NCBI RefSeq assembly: GCF_003019815.1
Contig: NZ_CP027774.1
Location: forward strand, 310,001-374,000
From: Variovorax sp. PMC12
GTDB taxonomy: Bacteria; Pseudomonadota; Gammaproteobacteria; Burkholderiales; Burkholderiaceae_C
DNA: 64,000 nucleotides
Reading direction: 5' to 3'
Positions 60,624-64,000 of the stretch are shown here, in pieces (positions within the stretch are counted from its first letter, which is position 1; each line of letters opens with the position of its first letter). The notes below the pieces were generated by a model that was given only the letters and a program-made list of their open reading frames with translations, was not told the origin of the DNA and ran no database searches. The position numbers and the translations under genes are program-made.

Positions 60624-62306
60624 ATGAGCGCTTCCGTGGAAGCCCCCGTCCTCATCATCGGTGCCGGCCCTGTCGGCGTCACGCTGGCGAACCTGCTGGG
60701 CACCTATGGCGTGCACACGCTGGTGGTCGAGCGCAGCACCGCGGTGTTCGACTTTCCGCGCGCGGTGGGGCTGGACGACGAGGCCCTGCGCACCTTCCAG
60801 TCCACCGGCCTGGCCGAGGAGATGCTGCGCGACATGATCCAGAACGTGCCCATGCGCATGTACACCGCGCGCAAGCAATGCTTCGCCGAGATCCTGCCCA
60901 GCACGCGCGAGTTCGGCTGGTTCCGCCGCAACCTGTTCTCGCAGCCCCTGGGCGAGAGGACGCTGCGCCGCGGGCTCGCGCGCTTCGACCATGTGCAGTT
61001 GCGGCTCGGCCTGGAGCTGGTGGACCTGGCGCAGGACGAGGCGGGCGTGAGCGCCACCCTGCGCGACGAGGCCGGCGCCGAGCACCAGGTGCGCGCCGCC
61101 TACGCGGTCGCCTGCGACGGCGGTCGAAGCACCGTGCGCGAGATGCTCGGGCTGCCCTACGAGGGCCGCACACACCCGGCCAAGTGGGTGGTCATCGAAT
61201 GCGACCAGGATCCGCTGGACGCACCCTACACCGCGCTGCACTGCGAACCCGGGCGTCCCTATGTCTGCCTGCGCCTGCCCTACGGATTGCGGCGCTGGGA
61301 GTTCATGCTCTTTCCCGGTGAGGACGGCGAGCAGATGCTCGCGCCCGGCAAGGTGCGCGAGCTGCTGGGCCGGCATGTGGCCGACCCGGCGGCGCTGAAC
61401 GTCATCCGGGCGCGCGTGTACACCCACAACTCGCGCGTGGCGGGCAGCTTCGTCGCGGGCCGCGTCTGCCTGGCCGGCGATGCCGCGCACATCACGCCGC
61501 CGTGGATCGGCCAGGGCCTCAATGCCGGGCTGCGCGATGCCTTCAACCTGGGCTGGAAGCTGGCCTGGATCCTCCAGGGCCGCCTGCGGCCCGAGTTGCT
61601 GGCCAGCTACCACGAGGAACGCCACGCCCATGCCAAGGCCATGATCGACCTGGCCGACACCTTCGGCGCCGTGCTGTCGCAGCGCAACCCTCTGCTGGCC
61701 TGGGCGCGCGATTGCTTCTTCATGGCGATCCGGGGCATTCCGAAGGTGCGGGACTACGTGCTGCAGATGAAGTTCAAGCCGATGCCACGTTTCGTGAAGG
61801 GCATCGTGCGCAACAGCGGCGTGGCCGGGCGCGACGCCCTGGTGGGCCGCATGTTCATCCAGCCCAACGTGGAGCGCGAGCGCGGACGGCCGCAGAAGCT
61901 CGACGACGTGGTCGGCGCGCGCTTTGCCCTCTTGAGCTGGCGCTGCGACGCACTGGAAGGCGCGCCCGCCGTGCTGCACGCGCAGCTCGCCCGGCTGGGC
62001 TGCGACCACTATGTGGCCGTGCGCTCGCGCAGCATGGGCAACGAGGCGGGCTCGCCGATGCCTGGGCAGCTCTCGGGCACGGTGATCGAGGACCTGGAGA
62101 ACACGCTGCATTTCTGGTTCCAGGGCAAGGACGTGGACTGGGTGCTGATCCGCCCGGACCGCTTCGTCGCCGCCGTGGGCCGCCGGGCCGACGCCGTGGC
62201 CGAACTGGGCCGCTTCTGCGAGGCCGTGCTGGGCCCCGACGACACGGCACGGCCGCAGGCCGCAGCCAATCAATCCCTCGCGCAGGCCGAGGCCCTGGCG
62301 GCCTGA
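60624..62306 (+). CDS. FAD-dependent aromatic monooxygenase (MhpA/PheA-like)
   Basis: A 560-residue class A flavin monooxygenase. The FAD-binding GxGxxG is LIIGAGPVGVTLANLL near residue 12, the NAD(P)H/FAD DG motif AVACDGGRSTVREML lies near 170 and the ribityl-binding GDAAHITPPWIGQGLNAGLRD near 290. The length and C-terminal part resemble MhpA (3-(3-hydroxyphenyl)propionate hydroxylase). It would hydroxylate an aromatic ring using NAD(P)H and O2. AAGGAG precedes the ATG at 60624. It is the likely first catalytic step of the pathway in this operon. Confidence 0.9.
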   Translation: MSASVEAPVLIIGAGPVGVTLANLLGTYGVHTLVVERSTAVFDFPRAVGLDDEALRTFQSTGLAEEMLRDMIQNVPMRMYTARKQCFAEILPSTREFGWFRRNLFSQPLGERTLRRGLARFDHVQLRLGLELVDLAQDEAGVSATLRDEAGAEHQVRAAYAVACDGGRSTVREMLGLPYEGRTHPAKWVVIECDQDPLDAPYTALHCEPGRPYVCLRLPYGLRRWEFMLFPGEDGEQMLAPGKVRELLGRHVADPAALNVIRARVYTHNSRVAGSFVAGRVCLAGDAAHITPPWIGQGLNAGLRDAFNLGWKLAWILQGRLRPELLASYHEERHAHAKAMIDLADTFGAVLSQRNPLLAWARDCFFMAIRGIPKVRDYVLQMKFKPMPRFVKGIVRNSGVAGRDALVGRMFIQPNVERERGRPQKLDDVVGARFALLSWRCDALEGAPAVLHAQLARLGCDHYVAVRSRSMGNEAGSPMPGQLSGTVIEDLENTLHFWFQGKDVDWVLIRPDRFVAAVGRRADAVAELGRFCEAVLGPDDTARPQAAANQSLAQAEALAA

Positions 62307-62369
62307 AGCCTCGCGCCAACCGCGCCCAACTGCCCGCGCCAACCTGCCCGCGCCGCGGGCCTTCTCACC

Positions 62370-63797
62370 ATGTACCCAGAACTCTCGCTCTACATCGCCG
62401 GCCGCTTCATCGACGCGCAGGGCCGGCGCACTCAGGCCGTGCACGATCCCGCCACGCTGCAGCCGCTGGGTTTGCTGCCGTGGGCCGAGGCCGAAGACGT
62501 CGAGGCCGCCGTGCAGGCCGCCCATGCAGCCTTCGCCGGTTGGCGGCGCGTGTCGCCGCTGGAGCGCTCGGACCTGCTGCGCCGCGTGGCCGCGCTGGCG
62601 CGCGAGCGCGCGCCGGAGATCGGCCGCGCCATGACGCTGGACAACGGCAAGCCGTTGGCCGACGCCGTGGCCGAGGTGCTGAACGCCGCGGAGCACGTCG
62701 ATTGGCATGCGGAGGAGGGCCGCCGCGTCTACGGCCGCGTGGTGCCCGCGCGCCAGCCAGGCGTGCGCCAGCTGGTGGTGCGCGAGCCGGTGGGCGTGTG
62801 CGCCGCCTTCAGCCCGTGGAACTTTCCTTTCGGCCAGGCCATGAAGAAGGCCGCCGCCGCCATCGCGGCCGGCTGCCCCATCGTGCTCAAGGGGCCGGAG
62901 GAGTCGCCCAGCGCGCTGGTGGCCATGGCACGCCTGTTCCACGATGCGGGCCTGCCGCCGGGCGTGTTCAACCTGCTGTGGGGCGTGCCCGCGGACATCT
63001 CGCGCCAGCTCATCGAGTCGCCGCTGGTGCGCGTGGTCTCCTTCACCGGCTCGGTTCCGGTGGGCCGCCAGCTGGCCGCGCTGGCCGGCCTGCACATGAA
63101 GCGCATGACCATGGAGCTGGGCGGCCATGCGCCCGTGCTGGTGTTCGACGACGCCGACGTCGACGCCGCCGTCGCTTTGCTGGCGCGGCTGAAAACGCGC
63201 AACGCCGGCCAGGTCTGCGTGTCGCCGACGCGCTTCCACGTGCAGTCGGGCATCCATGACCGCTTCGCCGCCGCCTTCGCCGACGCGCTGGCCGCCGTGA
63301 AGGTGGGCCACGGCCTGGAGGATGGCGTGCAGATGGGCCCGCTGATCCATGAGCGCCGTTTCCAGGCCGTGCAGGCGCTGGTGGAGGACGCCCGCGCGAT
63401 GGGCGCCGAATTGCTGACGGGTGGCCGCCGCATCGGGACGCACGGCCACTTCCACGCACCGACGCTGCTTGCCAACGTGCCCCGGCGTGCCCGCGTACTG
63501 CATGAAGAGCCGTTCGGCCCTGTGGCGGCGATGTCGCGCTTCGACACCGTGGACGAGGCGCTGCATCAGGCCAATGCGTTGCCCTTCGGCCTCGCGAGCT
63601 ATGTCTTCACCCGCTCGCTGCAGACCGCGACCCGCGTGGGCGACGGCCTCGAGGCCGGCATGGTGAACATCAACCACTCGGGCATGGCGCATCCGGAGCT
63701 GCCGTTCGGCGGCGTGAAGGACAGCGGCTTCGGCAGCGAAGGCGGCACCGAGTCCTTCGACAGTTTTCTCAGTACCAAGCTCATCACCCAGATCTGA
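62370..63797 (+). CDS. NAD(P)-dependent aldehyde dehydrogenase
   Basis: A 475-residue aldehyde dehydrogenase. The coenzyme-binding AFSPWNFPFGQAMKKAAAAI lies near residue 147, SFTGSVPVGRQL near 225, the general-base Glu in MELGGHAPVLV near 248 and the catalytic Cys in NAGQVCVSPTRF near 282. It resembles succinate-semialdehyde dehydrogenases and related short-chain semialdehyde enzymes. In this operon it would oxidise an aldehyde from ring cleavage or from the ThDP decarboxylase. A second aldehyde dehydrogenase gene follows 11 bases later. Confidence 0.9.
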   Translation: MYPELSLYIAGRFIDAQGRRTQAVHDPATLQPLGLLPWAEAEDVEAAVQAAHAAFAGWRRVSPLERSDLLRRVAALARERAPEIGRAMTLDNGKPLADAVAEVLNAAEHVDWHAEEGRRVYGRVVPARQPGVRQLVVREPVGVCAAFSPWNFPFGQAMKKAAAAIAAGCPIVLKGPEESPSALVAMARLFHDAGLPPGVFNLLWGVPADISRQLIESPLVRVVSFTGSVPVGRQLAALAGLHMKRMTMELGGHAPVLVFDDADVDAAVALLARLKTRNAGQVCVSPTRFHVQSGIHDRFAAAFADALAAVKVGHGLEDGVQMGPLIHERRFQAVQALVEDARAMGAELLTGGRRIGTHGHFHAPTLLANVPRRARVLHEEPFGPVAAMSRFDTVDEALHQANALPFGLASYVFTRSLQTATRVGDGLEAGMVNINHSGMAHPELPFGGVKDSGFGSEGGTESFDSFLSTKLITQI

Positions 63798-63808
63798 ATT
63801 CGATCCTC

Positions 63809-64000
63809 ATGCTGAAACTCGACGACCCCTTGCTGCTGCGCGAGCAATGCCTGGTGGCGGGCGAATGGATATCCGCCGACCAGACCATCGCTGTCACCAA
63901 CCCCGCCACCGGTGCGCTGATCGCCCACGTGCCACGGCTGGACGCCGCCGCCGCGCGGCGCGCCATCGGGGCGGCCGAAGCCGCCTGGCCGCAGTGGCGG
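63809..64000 (+). CDS. Second aldehyde dehydrogenase (5' end only)
   Basis: Only the first 64 codons are inside the window. They read MLKLDDPLLLREQCLVAGEW, then TNPATGALIAHVPRLDAAAA, which is the typical N-terminus of a GabD-type succinate-semialdehyde dehydrogenase. Catalytic residues lie beyond the window. It directly follows another aldehyde dehydrogenase gene, so the operon continues past base 64000. Two such enzymes may act on different aldehydes of the pathway. Confidence 0.8.
   Translation, partial: MLKLDDPLLLREQCLVAGEWISADQTIAVTNPATGALIAHVPRLDAAAARRAIGAAEAAWPQWR

Noticed and set aside
60342..63692. Open frame of 1116 residues on the minus strand
   Set aside because: Antisense shadow of the monooxygenase and aldehyde dehydrogenase genes with no recognisable motif.

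Overview
The window is high-GC DNA from a Burkholderiales bacterium, most likely Comamonadaceae of the Variovorax type. The support is codon use, several orphan Bug/TctC solute receptors, a PaoABC-like molybdo-enzyme, fused ABC permeases and aromatic-type catabolic genes. The species is inferred; nothing in the sequence names it. No rRNA, tRNA, CRISPR array or intact insertion sequence was seen.

Layout. (1) 1-8.4 kb: stress and repair genes: an SDR (cut by the window edge), a short UvrA paralogue, a receiver-only response regulator, a low-affinity iron permease family protein, hemerythrin, a YdeP/FdhF-type molybdo-oxidoreductase and an ExoIII-type nuclease. (2) 8.5-17.4 kb: a PaoABC-like aldehyde/xanthine dehydrogenase operon, a Na+/H+ antiporter, a small unknown protein and a large GGDEF-EAL protein. 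(3) 17.5-21.8 kb: a decayed Bug gene, then a UspA / P-type ATPase / UspA module carrying two FNR/ANR-like boxes. (4) 21.9-32.2 kb: a five-gene operon that joins a TonB siderophore receptor to a Dpp-type ABC importer, then divergent small metal-type proteins and a second TonB receptor. (5) 32.2-37.1 kb: an ABC transporter, a tiny exported peptide, a chorismate-mutase-like protein and a Bug receptor.

(6) 37.4-46.3 kb is the most informative part. It has a tyrosine recombinase with a small overlapping partner, about 2 kb with no convincing gene, parB, parA, an origin-like region and a RepB/Rep_3 initiator gene. Six copies of a perfect 17-bp palindrome (TGGAAACC-N-GGTTTCCA) lie in and around parA/parB and look like parS centromere sites. 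An array of 18-bp iterons, mostly 22 bp apart, lies between parA and rep. This is the replication and partition locus of a second replicon (chromid or megaplasmid), or an integrated one.

(7) 46.3-47.7 kb: a small unknown gene and two Hsp20 genes behind a sigma-32-like promoter. (8) 47.9-64 kb: a large catabolic island. It has an IclR regulator, three Bug receptors and two GSTs on the minus strand, and a divergent plus-strand operon: Bug receptor, ThDP enzyme, SDR without its catalytic triad, BNR beta-propeller, VOC protein, DUF1185 protein, alpha/beta hydrolase, NIPSNAP protein, FAD monooxygenase and two aldehyde dehydrogenases, the last cut by the window end. The enzyme set suggests aromatic hydroxylation, ring cleavage, hydrolysis and aldehyde oxidation. 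The substrate is unknown and this could be an undescribed pathway.
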